DNA from: an uncultured Rubripirellula sp.
GTDB lineage: Bacteria > Planctomycetota > Planctomycetia > Pirellulales > Pirellulaceae
Direction: 5' to 3'
DNA length: 64,000 bases
Assembly: GCA_938075415.1 (NCBI GenBank)
Contig: CALJHC010000004.1
Coordinates: 1 to 64,000, forward strand
The notes beneath the pieces are model-generated. The model did no database searches, had not been told where the DNA came from, and worked only from the letters and a program-made list of their open reading frames with translations. The position numbers and the translations under genes are program-made. Of this stretch, positions 18,549 through 28,700 are shown piece by piece; positions within the stretch are counted from its first letter, which is position 1; every line of letters starts with the position of its first letter.

Positions 18549-19142
18549 ATGATTATTGTCGTTGTGATCGCCTTGGTCGCGTTTATTGTTATCGCAGTTT
18601 TCCTCATCAGTATTTTCAATTCGCTCGTGAAGCTTAAAAATCGCTTCGAAAATGCATTTGCTCAAATTGAGGTTCAGCTCAAAAGACGCTACGACCTTAT
18701 CCCAAACCTTGTGGAAACGGTCAAAGGTTATATGGCCCACGAGCGAGAGACGCTTGAGGCAGTGATCCAAGCTCGCAACCAAGCGATGTCCGGCTTGCAG
18801 AATGCAGCGGCTGACCCCACCAATGCTGCCGCGATTCAATCGCTCGCTGGCGCAGAGAAAGGATTGACCGGCGCGCTGGGCAAACTCTTTGCTCTTTCGG
18901 AAGCCTATCCCGACCTGAAGGCCAACCAGAACATGGCCCAATTAACCGAAGAGATAACGACCACGGAAAATAAGGTCTCATTCGCCAGGCAATCCTTCAA
19001 CGACACTGTCACAGAGTACAACACTTACAAGCAATCATTCCCCGCAGTCGTCGTTGCCGGCATGTTTGGCCACAACAATGATGCGCAGTTACTTGACTTT
19101 GACAGTGAAGCAATCGCCGAAGCCCCAAAAGTATCCTTCTAA
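18549..19142 (+). CDS. lemA: LemA family membrane protein
   Basis: A 197-residue protein from the ATG at 18549, with an N-terminal membrane anchor (IIVVVIALVAFIVIAVFLISIF) and a long helical body. The LemA signature is clear: LVKLKNRFENAFAQIEVQLKRRYDLIPNLVETVKGYMAHE, continuing to ENKVSFARQSFNDTVTEYNTYKQSFP. LemA proteins are inner-membrane proteins with a coiled soluble part, commonly encoded with M48 proteases, and are thought to act in envelope homeostasis. A GTG at 18510 in frame would add 13 residues, but GGAG sits correctly only before 18549. The stop is three bases from the start of the M48 protease gene, forming a two-gene operon. Confidence 0.93.
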   Translation: MIIVVVIALVAFIVIAVFLISIFNSLVKLKNRFENAFAQIEVQLKRRYDLIPNLVETVKGYMAHERETLEAVIQARNQAMSGLQNAAADPTNAAAIQSLAGAEKGLTGALGKLFALSEAYPDLKANQNMAQLTEEITTTENKVSFARQSFNDTVTEYNTYKQSFPAVVVAGMFGHNNDAQLLDFDSEAIAEAPKVSF

Positions 19143-19145
19143 CAC

Positions 19146-21116
19146 ATGGCTACCTCGTTCTACCAGCGTCAAGCCGACGCCAAGAAAAACTCATCCAAAC
19201 TCATTGCGATGTTTATCCTCGCAGTGGTTTTGATTGTTGTATCAGTTTCAGGAGTTGCCTGGTTCCTGCAAAAGCAGTTCTTTATCGGTGAAACTAAGTT
19301 GCAGCCGTCAGGCGTTGGCAATGATCAGCGTGAGCTTACCATTGCAATCCTTGCAGGACTCGGAACACTTTGTTTGATCGCGATTGGGTCTGCTTTTAAG
19401 ATTTTTCAACTTCGGCGTGGTGGTGGCACACTTGTCGCTGAAAGTCTTGGGGGTCGGCGCCTTGCAAACTCGACAACCAATCCTGATCATCGCAAGCTGA
19501 TGAATGTGGTCGAAGAGATGGCGATTGCCTCGGGCATGCCGGTCCCCCCGGTTTTCATCCTTGATGAAGATGGAATCAACGCGTTTGCAGCGGGCTATTC
19601 GCCCAGTGATGCGGTACTGGGTGTTACACGTGGGTGTGTCGAACAGTTACCTCGCAACGAACTTCAAGGCGTAATCGCGCACGAATTCAGCCATATCCTT
19701 AATGGAGATATGCGACTAAGCATCAAACTGATGGGGGTCTTGCACGGCATCCTGCTGCTTGGACTAACCGGCCAGTTTATTCTACGCAACTACTTTTGGT
19801 TCGGTTCAGGGACGCGATCACGACGACGAGGAAAGAGCGAAGGAGGTGGAGGCGTTATTATCCTGATTCTTGCCGTGTCAGTGTCTGCGATCATCATCGG
19901 ATCAATTGGTGTCCTTTTTGGCAATTTGATCAAGGCAGCGGTATCACGTCAGCGAGAATTTCTCGCTGATGCCTCGGCCGTTCAGTTTACCCGTGATTCC
20001 TCGGGCATTGCCAATGCATTGAAACGTATCGGCGGGGCGAAAGAAGGTTCTCAAATCAAAGCCTCCAATGCTTCAGAGGCGAGTCACCTCTTCTTTTCGC
20101 AAGGTGTTTGGGCCGGAGTCAACGGCCTTTGGGCCACTCATCCACCACTCAACGCACGCATTCGAGCCATCGATCCCCACTGGGATGGAAAACTCCCAGC
20201 AGCAACCCGAACAGGCCCAGCAACCTCCAAGCACAGTGCCATCTCAGGCTTTGCAGCAACTCAACAAGACGTCTCGGGATCCACGAATGCAAATCTCGGT
20301 TCCATCCAGCAGGGACTGGACTCGGTGGGAGAACCGACCTTTCGACATCAACAATATGCCGCCGAATTAATTCACTCAATTCCTGAACAGGTAACGGATA
20401 ATGCCAGGGAAGCCTACGGAGCAAGAGCGGTAATCTTTGGCCTGCTAATGGATTCAGATCCAGAAATCCGTGCCGACCAAATGCGGGTCCTCAAAGAACA
20501 CTCGACGCCCGACATTTATCAGCTCGTTTCAAAACTTCAGCCGCTCATTGACAGCGTTGACATTCGTGCAAGGCTGCCGCTAATTGACTTAACCTTGCCG
20601 GCGTTGCAATCACTATCCTCAAAAACGCAGTACGTTAACTTCTCCAAATGCTTCAATGAGCTAATCAAAGCTGACAAGAAGATCGAACTGTTTGAATGGA
20701 TTCTTATTCAGGTCCTGAGCCGGCACCTCAAACCACACTTTGACAAAACCCGCCCCAAGACAGCTCAGATCGGAAAAATAAGAAAGCTCCGATCCGAATA
20801 CGAAGTGTTGCTTTCCGCTATCGCCCTCGCAGGCAACACACCTGAACAAGCTGGCGTTGCGTTTCAAGCGGGCTCAAAAGTCCTTGGCGACGAATCGATC
20901 CGATTGCTGCCCCGAAGTCAAAGCAACCTCTCCAACCTTCAAAAATCACTCAACAAACTGGCCCTTCTGTACGCGGCTCAACGACGACGCATCATCGACG
21001 CGTGCGCTGCAGCAGTCGAAGCAGATGGACACATCACTCTCCAGGAAGCAGAATTACTTCGAGGTGTTGCGGACCTTCTTGATTGCCCAATACCGCCGGT
21101 CTTACCGTCCGCCTGA
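19146..21116 (+). CDS. M48 (HtpX-like) membrane metalloprotease with C-terminal extension
   Basis: A 656-residue protein. Two N-terminal TM helices (about 18-40 and 65-85) precede the M48 domain, with zinc site HEFSH at 179-183 and third ligand Glu271 in SRQREFLADA; two more hydrophobic segments lie at 196-212 and 236-262. It would degrade or control membrane proteins with LemA, its operon partner. After the protease part (end near AIDPHWDG, about residue 350) comes a 300-residue helical extension. Its last 45 residues (ACAAAVEADGHITLQEAELL) resemble a TerB-like helical module. Ordinary HtpX is about 290 residues, so this is the long class seen beside LemA. No good Shine-Dalgarno is present; translation may be coupled to lemA. 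Confidence 0.9.
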   Translation: MATSFYQRQADAKKNSSKLIAMFILAVVLIVVSVSGVAWFLQKQFFIGETKLQPSGVGNDQRELTIAILAGLGTLCLIAIGSAFKIFQLRRGGGTLVAESLGGRRLANSTTNPDHRKLMNVVEEMAIASGMPVPPVFILDEDGINAFAAGYSPSDAVLGVTRGCVEQLPRNELQGVIAHEFSHILNGDMRLSIKLMGVLHGILLLGLTGQFILRNYFWFGSGTRSRRRGKSEGGGGVIILILAVSVSAIIIGSIGVLFGNLIKAAVSRQREFLADASAVQFTRDSSGIANALKRIGGAKEGSQIKASNASEASHLFFSQGVWAGVNGLWATHPPLNARIRAIDPHWDGKLPAATRTGPATSKHSAISGFAATQQDVSGSTNANLGSIQQGLDSVGEPTFRHQQYAAELIHSIPEQVTDNAREAYGARAVIFGLLMDSDPEIRADQMRVLKEHSTPDIYQLVSKLQPLIDSVDIRARLPLIDLTLPALQSLSSKTQYVNFSKCFNELIKADKKIELFEWILIQVLSRHLKPHFDKTRPKTAQIGKIRKLRSEYEVLLSAIALAGNTPEQAGVAFQAGSKVLGDESIRLLPRSQSNLSNLQKSLNKLALLYAAQRRRIIDACAAAVEADGHITLQEAELLRGVADLLDCPIPPVLPSA

Positions 21117-21501
21117 CGATCAAAAACATGCCAATCGCCGGTAAAAACCTGGCCACCACGCGTCGCGATGGATACCGCTGGTTCTAGTTCGCCAGCCCAG
21201 CTGGCCAACCAAGTTGGCCAGCTGGGCTCGAGAAACCATTTCCAAAACTCGTTGCTCATCAAGACAAACGGGAAAGATGAAACGGTCAATGGATACGGCA
21301 CTAGCGATGAAAAAACGCAACCGGCCGCTCGAACAGGCACTGATCCATCATCTCTCAGCTTACTTTGACCAAAAGATAAACTGCCCAAAGCCGAGTCGGT
21401 GAGACAAGTTCGGTGTGCGACGCCGCTCGACAATGCCAGACGACCTCAGAACACGTTAAATCGCCCACGCAAGCCGATCGACTTTGCGCCGGATCAATGA
21501 A
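21117..21501. other. Convergent intergenic region with strong hairpin
   Basis: Separates the ends of the M48 gene and the SHD1 gene. Apart from the 15-bp hairpin at 21194-21228 nothing was recognised. Confidence 0.5.
21194..21228. terminator. Perfect 15-bp hairpin between convergent genes
   Basis: The arms agcccagctggccaa (21194-21208) and ttggccagctgggct (21214-21228) pair perfectly around the loop ccaag. There is no T tract on either strand, so it is not a standard intrinsic terminator. It could be a bidirectional stop or 3'-end stabiliser. Confidence 0.5.
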
Positions 21502-22452
21502 TTAGTTAAGCCGACGAATTGGACCGGCAACAAAACCCGGGTTCTTTTGGATTGCAACATTTGTCGCAATCAAACTGTCGCGAGCATAAACAACCACCCA
21601 TCGCGGCGGCAGAGTGTTCCCCCTGACAGGATACAACGTCACCTCCCAAGCAGACGTCAAACCGGCTTGCACTTGCTGCAGCTGCAAATTCATCAAGGCG
21701 ATCTGCTGGTTGACTTGCTGGTCACGATGATAGGTCGCGGCAAGTGACTGCAGTCGGATTTGATGCTCGTTCGGATCCGTAAAGGAAGGAACCTCGTCTT
21801 CCTTGATCTCGTCATCGTGATGCTCCAACCACTCGTCAAACCCACCGGCAAGCAAATCGCGATCCCTCTTGACGAACATTGTGAAGGGAATCGAATACTC
21901 ATCACCGTTCTCGAATTCCATCACCACGCCCTCAAGGTGATACTCCCTAGGCTCTCCTCGCAAAGAAAGCACCCACTTATTTAATTCCCCGATGTTACCA
22001 ATGCTCACGCCCTCTTCCTCTTGTAGCACTGCCATTAACATCTTTTGATAGACGGCAGGAAGATTTGCGAAAAGCGAGTTATTGACATAAAGATTTCCTC
22101 GACGCCGTTGAAGCGTCACATCACGCTTTGCGTAGTCGACGACCTTACCGATCAATTGCAGGCCGCTTAAAAGTTTCCACGACTGAGTCTTTTCAAGGTT
22201 GCTGTCGTGAATTTCCGAGGCTTCTTTACTCTTGAGAAATTCTCGATCCGCATCGCTCAGCCGCGTGATTTCACAGGAACCCAACTCTTTATTGGCTCGC
22301 TGAATGATGACGGTGGTCTCATCAAATCCAATCAAATCCGCTTCAATCGAATAGGCGCCTGTCTTATCTCTCCAAAGACGTGCATCCACTTCAGTTGTGC
22401 CAAGACAACTAAAAAGAACCATAACCAACAACGACAAATTCACTTTGCTCAT
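21502..22452 (-). CDS. Exported SHD1-domain protein
   Basis: A 316-residue protein with a signal peptide ending VDA (about 1-24). An SHD1-like segment follows directly (RLWRDKTGAYSIEADLIGF, then VIIQRANKE...ITRLSDADREFL), the pattern of the SLA1-homology domain found in many planctomycete exported proteins. The middle has a second beta-rich part and the C-terminus a Gln-rich stretch (QQVNQQIALMNLQLQQVQAGL) that may form a coiled coil. Function unknown; in eukaryotes SHD1 binds ubiquitin or NPFXD motifs, but that cannot be carried over. GGGGAG nine bases before ATG supports the start. Single gene, convergent with the LemA/M48 operon. Confidence 0.75.
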   Translation of the reverse strand: MSKVNLSLLVMVLFSCLGTTEVDARLWRDKTGAYSIEADLIGFDETTVIIQRANKELGSCEITRLSDADREFLKSKEASEIHDSNLEKTQSWKLLSGLQLIGKVVDYAKRDVTLQRRRGNLYVNNSLFANLPAVYQKMLMAVLQEEEGVSIGNIGELNKWVLSLRGEPREYHLEGVVMEFENGDEYSIPFTMFVKRDRDLLAGGFDEWLEHHDDEIKEDEVPSFTDPNEHQIRLQSLAATYHRDQQVNQQIALMNLQLQQVQAGLTSAWEVTLYPVRGNTLPPRWVVVYARDSLIATNVAIQKNPGFVAGPIRRLN

Positions 22453-22925
22453 GGAACCGAACTCCCCTGTCTAATTTAAGTGTACGTGGGGAAATGGGGC
22501 AACCATTCCAAAAGGACATCTCCACCTCAGCCACACATCTGCCGCCAGCTAGGCTCAGGGATTGATTACCAAAAACGAGTTAATAACTCCAACCGTCCAG
22601 TCGCATGGTGCCCGACACAAAGGAATAACAGAAAACTCTCTGTCGTAAAGAACGCAACCTGAACATAAAAACGGGTAATGCGGATTACCAACCCCACATC
22701 GGCAGTTGGCAAAAACCTGACTGACTTCTGCTTCTTTGACTTCATGACCCGGAAATATCATTCACCGGATTGCATCGTTAAATTCTACCGATAACCAGAA
22801 AGCAAAACTTTGCGGCGACAACAGCATTGTTCTACAAGGACGCCGCAAAAGATCAACCATAACGGGACTCGATGTCGTCCGTCATGCTGTGAAAAAAATA
22901 GCGATCATCCTTTTCTTGAAACGGA
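22453..22925. other. Intergenic region, 473 bp, no gene seen
   Basis: Lies downstream of the LacI-type gene and upstream of the SHD1 gene, both on the minus strand. No terminator with a T tract or reading frame of interest was seen. Confidence 0.4.
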
Positions 22926-23927
22926 TCAATCCTTAACAGACCGCGTTGATTCACGAACCACTAGCTCACTTGTTAACAAACATGATTCGAATCCAGATCC
23001 ATTGATCAGGTTCATCATTGCAACGGAAGCCTGCTTCCCCATCTCACGCGCCGGCTGTCGTATCGTGGTAAGAGGAGGCACGAAGAAAGCAGACTCCATT
23101 TGATCATCAAAACCCACCAACGAAACATCATCAGGAACACGCAGTCCGTTCCTGTCCAGAGCCAACCTCGCCCCAAAAGCTGTTAAATCATTTGCGGCAA
23201 AAATCGCGGAAAATTCACAACCTCGACTGAGTAATTCACCCACGGCCCGGATTCCTGATTCCGCAGAGAAATCGCCGTCCACCACCAAACTCGGGTCGAC
23301 AGCAACACCCGCCTCGCCCATGGCTCTCTGATAACCCGCAAATCGATCGCGTGCATCCTCATGTTGCTCAATTCCACGAATCATGGCAATCCTCTGATGA
23401 CCTAGCCGCAAAAGGCAATCAGTCGCTTGATAACCACCAAGTTCGTTATCGATTGCGATCGAATGGATCGGCTGATCATAAAATCTTCGAGCCACAGTCA
23501 AGGTTGGCAGCCCCATGCAGACCTCAGAAATCTGCTCGCTGGTCATCGACCCACCCACCAAGACAACACCGTCCACCCTTCGACCAACCAGAGCCGTCAA
23601 AGCATCCGCCTCCTTTTGGACCTGCCACCGCCCATCGGCGAACAAAGGCGAGTACCCGGTGTCTCCCAAGCCAGCAATCACCCCCTGGGAAATCGCGTCA
23701 TAGAACGGACTTCCAATCATCTGCGTGAGGACACCGATCGTCATGGAGCGACCCGAAGCGAGACTGCGAGCGATCAGACTAGGCTTGAACCCCAGCCGTT
23801 TGGTCGCATCCAGCACCGATTTTTTCTTCTCAGGATTGACTGCGACAGTGCCGTTAAGCACCCGCGAAACCGTGCTTTTCGAGACACCCGCCACCCGGGC
23901 GATATCTTGGATCGTGACGTTTTTCAT
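22926..23927 (-). CDS. LacI-family transcriptional repressor
   Basis: A 333-residue regulator. The N-terminal helix-turn-helix is MKNVTIQDIARVAGVSKSTV (residues 1-20) followed by SRVLNGT and the hinge helix near PSLIARSLASGRS; the rest is a periplasmic-binding-protein-like sugar-sensing domain (IGVLTQMIGSPFYDAISQGV at its start, SLVGFDDQ late). It is divergent from the GPH symporter gene. The intergenic space holds two palindromes with the central CG typical of LacI operators, so it probably represses the symporter-phosphorylase genes and itself until a sugar inducer binds. The inducer is unknown, perhaps a beta-glucan oligosaccharide or phosphorolysis product. Confidence 0.93.
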   Translation of the reverse strand: MKNVTIQDIARVAGVSKSTVSRVLNGTVAVNPEKKKSVLDATKRLGFKPSLIARSLASGRSMTIGVLTQMIGSPFYDAISQGVIAGLGDTGYSPLFADGRWQVQKEADALTALVGRRVDGVVLVGGSMTSEQISEVCMGLPTLTVARRFYDQPIHSIAIDNELGGYQATDCLLRLGHQRIAMIRGIEQHEDARDRFAGYQRAMGEAGVAVDPSLVVDGDFSAESGIRAVGELLSRGCEFSAIFAANDLTAFGARLALDRNGLRVPDDVSLVGFDDQMESAFFVPPLTTIRQPAREMGKQASVAMMNLINGSGFESCLLTSELVVRESTRSVKD

Positions 23928-23947
23928 CCCAAAAGGATACCAAAGTC

Positions 23948-23959
23948 GAAACCGGTTTC
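23948..23959. promoter_or_regulatory. LacI-type operator 1
   Basis: The perfect 12-base palindrome gaaaccggtttc lies 20 bases upstream of the lacI-type start codon. It shares its core with operator 2, 65 bases away; that is about six helical turns, which suits repressor looping or cooperative binding. Confidence 0.8.
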
Positions 23960-24012
23960 AATCGAACAATTAACCACTAATTGCTTGCATTGCGCAAAAA
24001 TAAACCATATCA

Positions 24013-24026
24013 TGAAACCGGTTTCA
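24013..24026. promoter_or_regulatory. LacI-type operator 2
   Basis: The perfect 14-base palindrome tgaaaccggtttca lies about 166 bases before the symporter start. Central CG and the A-A-C-C-G-G-T-T core match LacI-family operator consensus. It probably overlaps the promoter of the catabolic genes. Confidence 0.83.
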
Positions 24027-24191
24027 GTGCTGAGTCAGATCGACAAGCCGGTGAAACGGCACAAAACCTTCCCGCAACGCTCTTTCTTTAACTGCCAAGC
24101 ACCGCCTTGGGGACGACTTCGATGCGAGGCAGTGGCTAAGTCTTCGCTGAGTTTTGCTAAACGCTATTAAAAGCAACATCGAGAAATCGCC

Positions 24192-25619
24192 ATGACACAC
24201 CATTCCGAGTCATCCGTTCCCTTGGGACAAAAGATCGCCTTCGGCCTAGGAATGCTGGCCAACCAAATGTTTCCCGCCGCGTTGGGTGTTTTCCTGGTCG
24301 TGCTGGTTCAGGACTTGGGGTTCCCGCCGTTGGCTTGGGGATTGATCTTTTTTGCGCCTCGGGCGTTCGATGCGATCACCGATCCGATCATGGGATTCAT
24401 CTCAGACAATACACGTTCGAGATGGGGACGACGGCGGCAATATGTTTTTGCTGGAGGCCTGATTCTGGGGATTTCATACATCGCGATGTGGCAGCTGTAT
24501 CGCGAGAATAGCTGGGAATACAATTTCGTTTACTTCTTGATTTGTTCGCTCTTCTTCTATCTCGGACTCACCATCTTCAGCGTGCCCTATGTCGCGATGG
24601 GGTACGAGATGAGCGATGACTTCCATGAGAGAACAAGCATCATGGCGGTGTCGCAATTCATCGGTCAGTGGGCTTGGGTCATCGCTCCATGGTTCTGGGT
24701 GATTCTTTACGACCCCGAATGGTTTCCCAATGCGGACACGGGTGTTCGAACGCTGTCGATATGGGTTGCCATACCCTGTTCACTATTGGCAATCACTCCC
24801 GCCATTTTCATCCGTAGCAAATCGACATTGGACCGAGACGACTTCACTCCCATTAATGCATCTTCGGTTGGCCGAAGCCTTGGAGAAATATGGACGTCTA
24901 CGCTACAAGCATTTGCCATCCCGCAATTTCGAAGGCTTGCGATTGCAACGTTCCTGGTATTCAACTCGTTCAACATCATCGCTGCTTTTACATTCTTTAT
25001 CATTGTCCACTACCTGTTCAATGGCAAAACAGAACTGGCCGGGAATTGGCCAGCGTTACATGGTTGTGTCGGAGCATTGCTCACGACGTTTCTGGTCATT
25101 CCCTTGGTGGCTCAGCTGTCTAAGAGAATTGGCAAGAAGCAAACGTTCATCATTTCCCAGTCCATTTCCATCATTGGGTATATCCTGTTCTGGTTCCTGT
25201 TTGTTCCGGGCAAACCGCAACTCTTCCTCCTTGCATTACCGTTTCACTCGTTCGGCATCGGTGGGCTATTTACTTTGATGATGTCGATGACCGCAGATGT
25301 CTGCGACGTGGACGAGTACCAATCTGGCAAGCGTCGCGAGGGCATCCTGGGTGCCGTCTACTGGTGGATGGTGAAATTTGGACATGCTTTTGCAGGCCTG
25401 CTCGGAGGCTGCATTCTCTGGTTTGTTGGATTCGATCCAAATGCGGTGACGGAGTCCTCGCTTGATGGTCTCCGCTTCTTTTATTCGTTTCTTCCCATTG
25501 CCGGAGTCCTTGGTGCAATCCTTGTCATGTGGAACTATGACATCACCGAAGCTAAAGCAGCAGAGATTCGTGAAAAACTGCAGGTCCGTCGAGCAGAACA
25601 GGAACAAGCGACTGCTTAG
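24192..25619 (+). CDS. GPH-family sugar:cation symporter (MelB-like)
   Basis: A 475-residue inner-membrane transporter with about 12 hydrophobic helices. The glycoside-pentoside-hexuronide signature DPIMGFISDNTRSRWGRRRQ lies near residues 61-80, where the aspartates form the cation site in MelB. A second family block, DVCDVDEYQSGKRREG, lies near 370-385. It imports an oligosaccharide or glycoside with Na+ or H+. It is first in line after the operators and followed 130 bp later by the GH94 phosphorylase gene, so import followed by cytoplasmic phosphorolysis is the expected scheme. Specific substrate is inferred only from this context. No strong Shine-Dalgarno. Confidence 0.92.
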   Translation: MTHHSESSVPLGQKIAFGLGMLANQMFPAALGVFLVVLVQDLGFPPLAWGLIFFAPRAFDAITDPIMGFISDNTRSRWGRRRQYVFAGGLILGISYIAMWQLYRENSWEYNFVYFLICSLFFYLGLTIFSVPYVAMGYEMSDDFHERTSIMAVSQFIGQWAWVIAPWFWVILYDPEWFPNADTGVRTLSIWVAIPCSLLAITPAIFIRSKSTLDRDDFTPINASSVGRSLGEIWTSTLQAFAIPQFRRLAIATFLVFNSFNIIAAFTFFIIVHYLFNGKTELAGNWPALHGCVGALLTTFLVIPLVAQLSKRIGKKQTFIISQSISIIGYILFWFLFVPGKPQLFLLALPFHSFGIGGLFTLMMSMTADVCDVDEYQSGKRREGILGAVYWWMVKFGHAFAGLLGGCILWFVGFDPNAVTESSLDGLRFFYSFLPIAGVLGAILVMWNYDITEAKAAEIREKLQVRRAEQEQATA

Positions 25620-25710
25620 CAGGGCAAGTGGCGGATTGATTACCCCACGTTGCAGGCATTGAAAAGTTTCATCTCAATCCTACCACGATTCGCTTTGATC
25701 CCAACAGTTT

Positions 25711-25748
25711 CACACCAAATCCTTTCACACCAAATCCTTTCACACTTT
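25711..25748. repeat. 15-bp tandem repeat abutting GH94 start codon
   Basis: The unit cacaccaaatccttt occurs at 25711-25725 and 25726-25740, then eight matching bases of a third copy (cacacttt) to 25748. The ATG follows at 25750. The leader is A/C/T-rich with no Shine-Dalgarno-like sequence. Confidence 0.93.
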
Positions 25749-25749
25749 G

Positions 25750-28700
25750 ATGACGACAACTTGCAGCGACTTGGTTTCTGGAGATTATGTCTGCGTCAAC
25801 GGCGAGCGTTACTATCGCATCGCGAATACGCACCGGATGCAGGAATTCTTCATGTCGCTTGTTGGATCAAGCGATCACTGGATGTTCATCTCCAGTTCGG
25901 GCGCTCTCACAGCAGGGAGATGCGATCCTGACAATGCGTTATTTCCCTACACCACTGATGATCAGATCTCAGCAGCAAGGCAGACAACCGGGACGTTCAC
26001 CCGATTGAATGTCAATCCGGAAGCGCCCGGCAACACTGAGCCCCAAACTTGGACACCGTTAACCAGCAATCAAACGACAGAGGGAACCTCTCGAAATCTC
26101 CTCAAAACGCCCTTGGGCAACAAACTTATTTTCGAAGAGATCAATCATTCCCTTGAACTCACTTTTCGTTACCGCTGGGCCTACAGTGAAAAGTATGGCT
26201 TTGTCCGAAGTTGCCAACTGACCAATCACGGTAAATCGACACGCGAAATGGATCTACTGGATGGTTTTCGAAACATCCTGCCTTACGGACTCGGAAGCGA
26301 GTTCATGATGCGTTTCAGCAATCTGGGAAATGCCTACAAGAAGAATGAACTGCTTACTGGATCAGGACTTGGACTCTTTTACCTCAGTTCGATTCCAACT
26401 GACAAAGCGGAACCCAGCGAAGGACTCATGGCGACAACAGTCTGGCAAACAGGGCTACAGCCGCAGGTGATCTTGTTATCCAGCGAACAATTGACCCAGC
26501 CATGCTCAACAACCAAGGAACAAGGAAACTTTGCTCCACAAACGGAAAAAGAGATAAGAGGTAAATCCGGAGCCTACCTTGTCGGCCAACAACTTCGCCT
26601 CGAAGCGGGCGAAAGTAAATCGTGGCACCTTGTTGCCGAATTGCAACAGGATCACTCGCAAGTCATCAATCTCGATCAGTGGCTGACCACTAGCGACGAA
26701 ATCGCTTTGGATCTTGAGTCGGACATCGATGCTGGTGAAACCCAATTAAAAAAGATCATTGCGTCAGCAGACGGGTTCCAATGTGGTTCTAATTCAAACC
26801 GCAATGACCGCCATAGTTGCAATACAATTTTTAACGTGATGCGTGGCGGAATTCCATTAGCGGCCTATGAAATTCCTACCGCTGATTTCCAACACCATCT
26901 CAAAGGCTTCAATCCATCAGCGTATCAGCGACATCAATCGCTTCTTGAAAGTCTGCCTGAGAAAATCGACCGTCAAGAACTAAATCAAATCACCAGCGCC
27001 ACCAACGATCCCGACCTTATTCGGTTATCCAGCGAATACTTACCTCTCGCATTCAGCCGAAGACACGGTGACCCCACTCGCCCTTGGAATCGGTTTGCCA
27101 TTGCCCTGCGATCCGACACAGGCGAGGCAAACTTAAGCTACCAGGGCAATTGGCGAGACATCTTTCAGAACTGGGAAGCCCTTGCAGTTTCCTTCCCACG
27201 ATTCAGTGACGCAATGATCTGTCGGTTTCTCAATGCAACCACCGCCGATGGGTACAACCCTTATCGATTGACCAAAGACGGTTTTGACTGGGAATCGCCC
27301 AGCCCCGATGATCCGTGGGCCAACATTGGTTATTGGGGTGACCACCAAATCATCTACTTGCTGAAACTTCTTGAAGCAAATCGTAATATCGAACCGGCCA
27401 ATCTTGATGAGTTGCTAACCTCCAAGACGTTCGTTCATGCCAATGTGCCCTATCGAATTAAGAACTACGATGCAATCAAGGCTGACCCGCATGAGACAAT
27501 CGACTTCAACGAGCCATTGGCCAAAGAAATTGATCGCCTGACACAAACCCAGGGAACCGATGGAAAACTTCTCCGCGATCAATCCGGAGAAGTACATCGG
27601 GTGACCTTACTGGAAAAATTGCTAATCCTGTCCCTCACGAAACTCTCCAACTTTGTGCCAGGCGGCGGAATTTGGCTCAACACCCAGCGTCCAGAATGGA
27701 ACGATGCGAACAACGCATTGGTTGGAAATGGGCTTTCCATGGTCACCACCTATTATCTCTATCGCTGGTTTACCTTCATCGAGAAATGGTTATCAGAAAC
27801 ACCTGATATTAATCACGCAATCTCCCTCGAAGTGGCGAACTTGTTCGAACGACTGCAGGGGATACTAGAGGCAAACCAAACCCCTACGGGCAGTGAGAAT
27901 TCAGCATCCCCCGGTGGGTACGAATCCCAACGCGGGATGCCACCTCGCGAGAGAGAGAAATTCGTTGATGCACTCGGCACGGCGGCAAGTCAGTACCGCA
28001 GTCAGATTTATGAGTCAGGGCCCAGCGGCAAAGTGAAAATGATTTCACGTTCCCAATGTCTCAATTTCTTTGCCTTGGCGAAAAGCCTGATTCGCTCCAC
28101 CATTGATCAAAACCGACGTGAGGATGGTCTCTACCACGCCTATAATTTACTAAGTCATCGCGATAACGGACTGCATCTTGAGAATCTTGATGAAATGCTA
28201 GAGGGTCAAGTTGCTGTTCTCAGCTCGGGGCTTCTTTCCCCGGACGAGGTCGCCGAGTTACTGGATACGTTGCGAAACAGCAAACTCTACCGCGAAAACC
28301 AAAACAGTTACCTCCTTTATCCTGATCGGCGATTACCCAGTTTTCTTTCCAAGAATAACGTGGACGCCAAAATTTTAAAAACAAGTAAACTCATCGGCCG
28401 ACTGATCAAGGATGGTAACGATTCGATTGTGACAAGGGACAATCGAGGTGGTCTACACTTCAATGGTAGTTTCAGAAATTCGAATGACCTGAAAGCCGCA
28501 TTGCGACTTCTTGATGATCGATACCAAAGGGATGTGGAACATGAGATCAACAAACTGGCCAAGGTTTTCTCAGAACTCTTCGAGCATCAGCGATTTACGG
28601 GCCGCTCAGGTACCTTTTATGGCTACGAGGGACTCGGCTCCATTTATTGGCACATGGTGTCAAAACTTGGACTTTCTGTTTGCGAGAACTACTTTAAAGC

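Noticed and set aside
22981..23000. T-loop-like gattcgaatcc suggesting a tRNA
   Set aside because: Lies inside the LacI-type coding sequence and no acceptor stem or anticodon arm can be formed around it.
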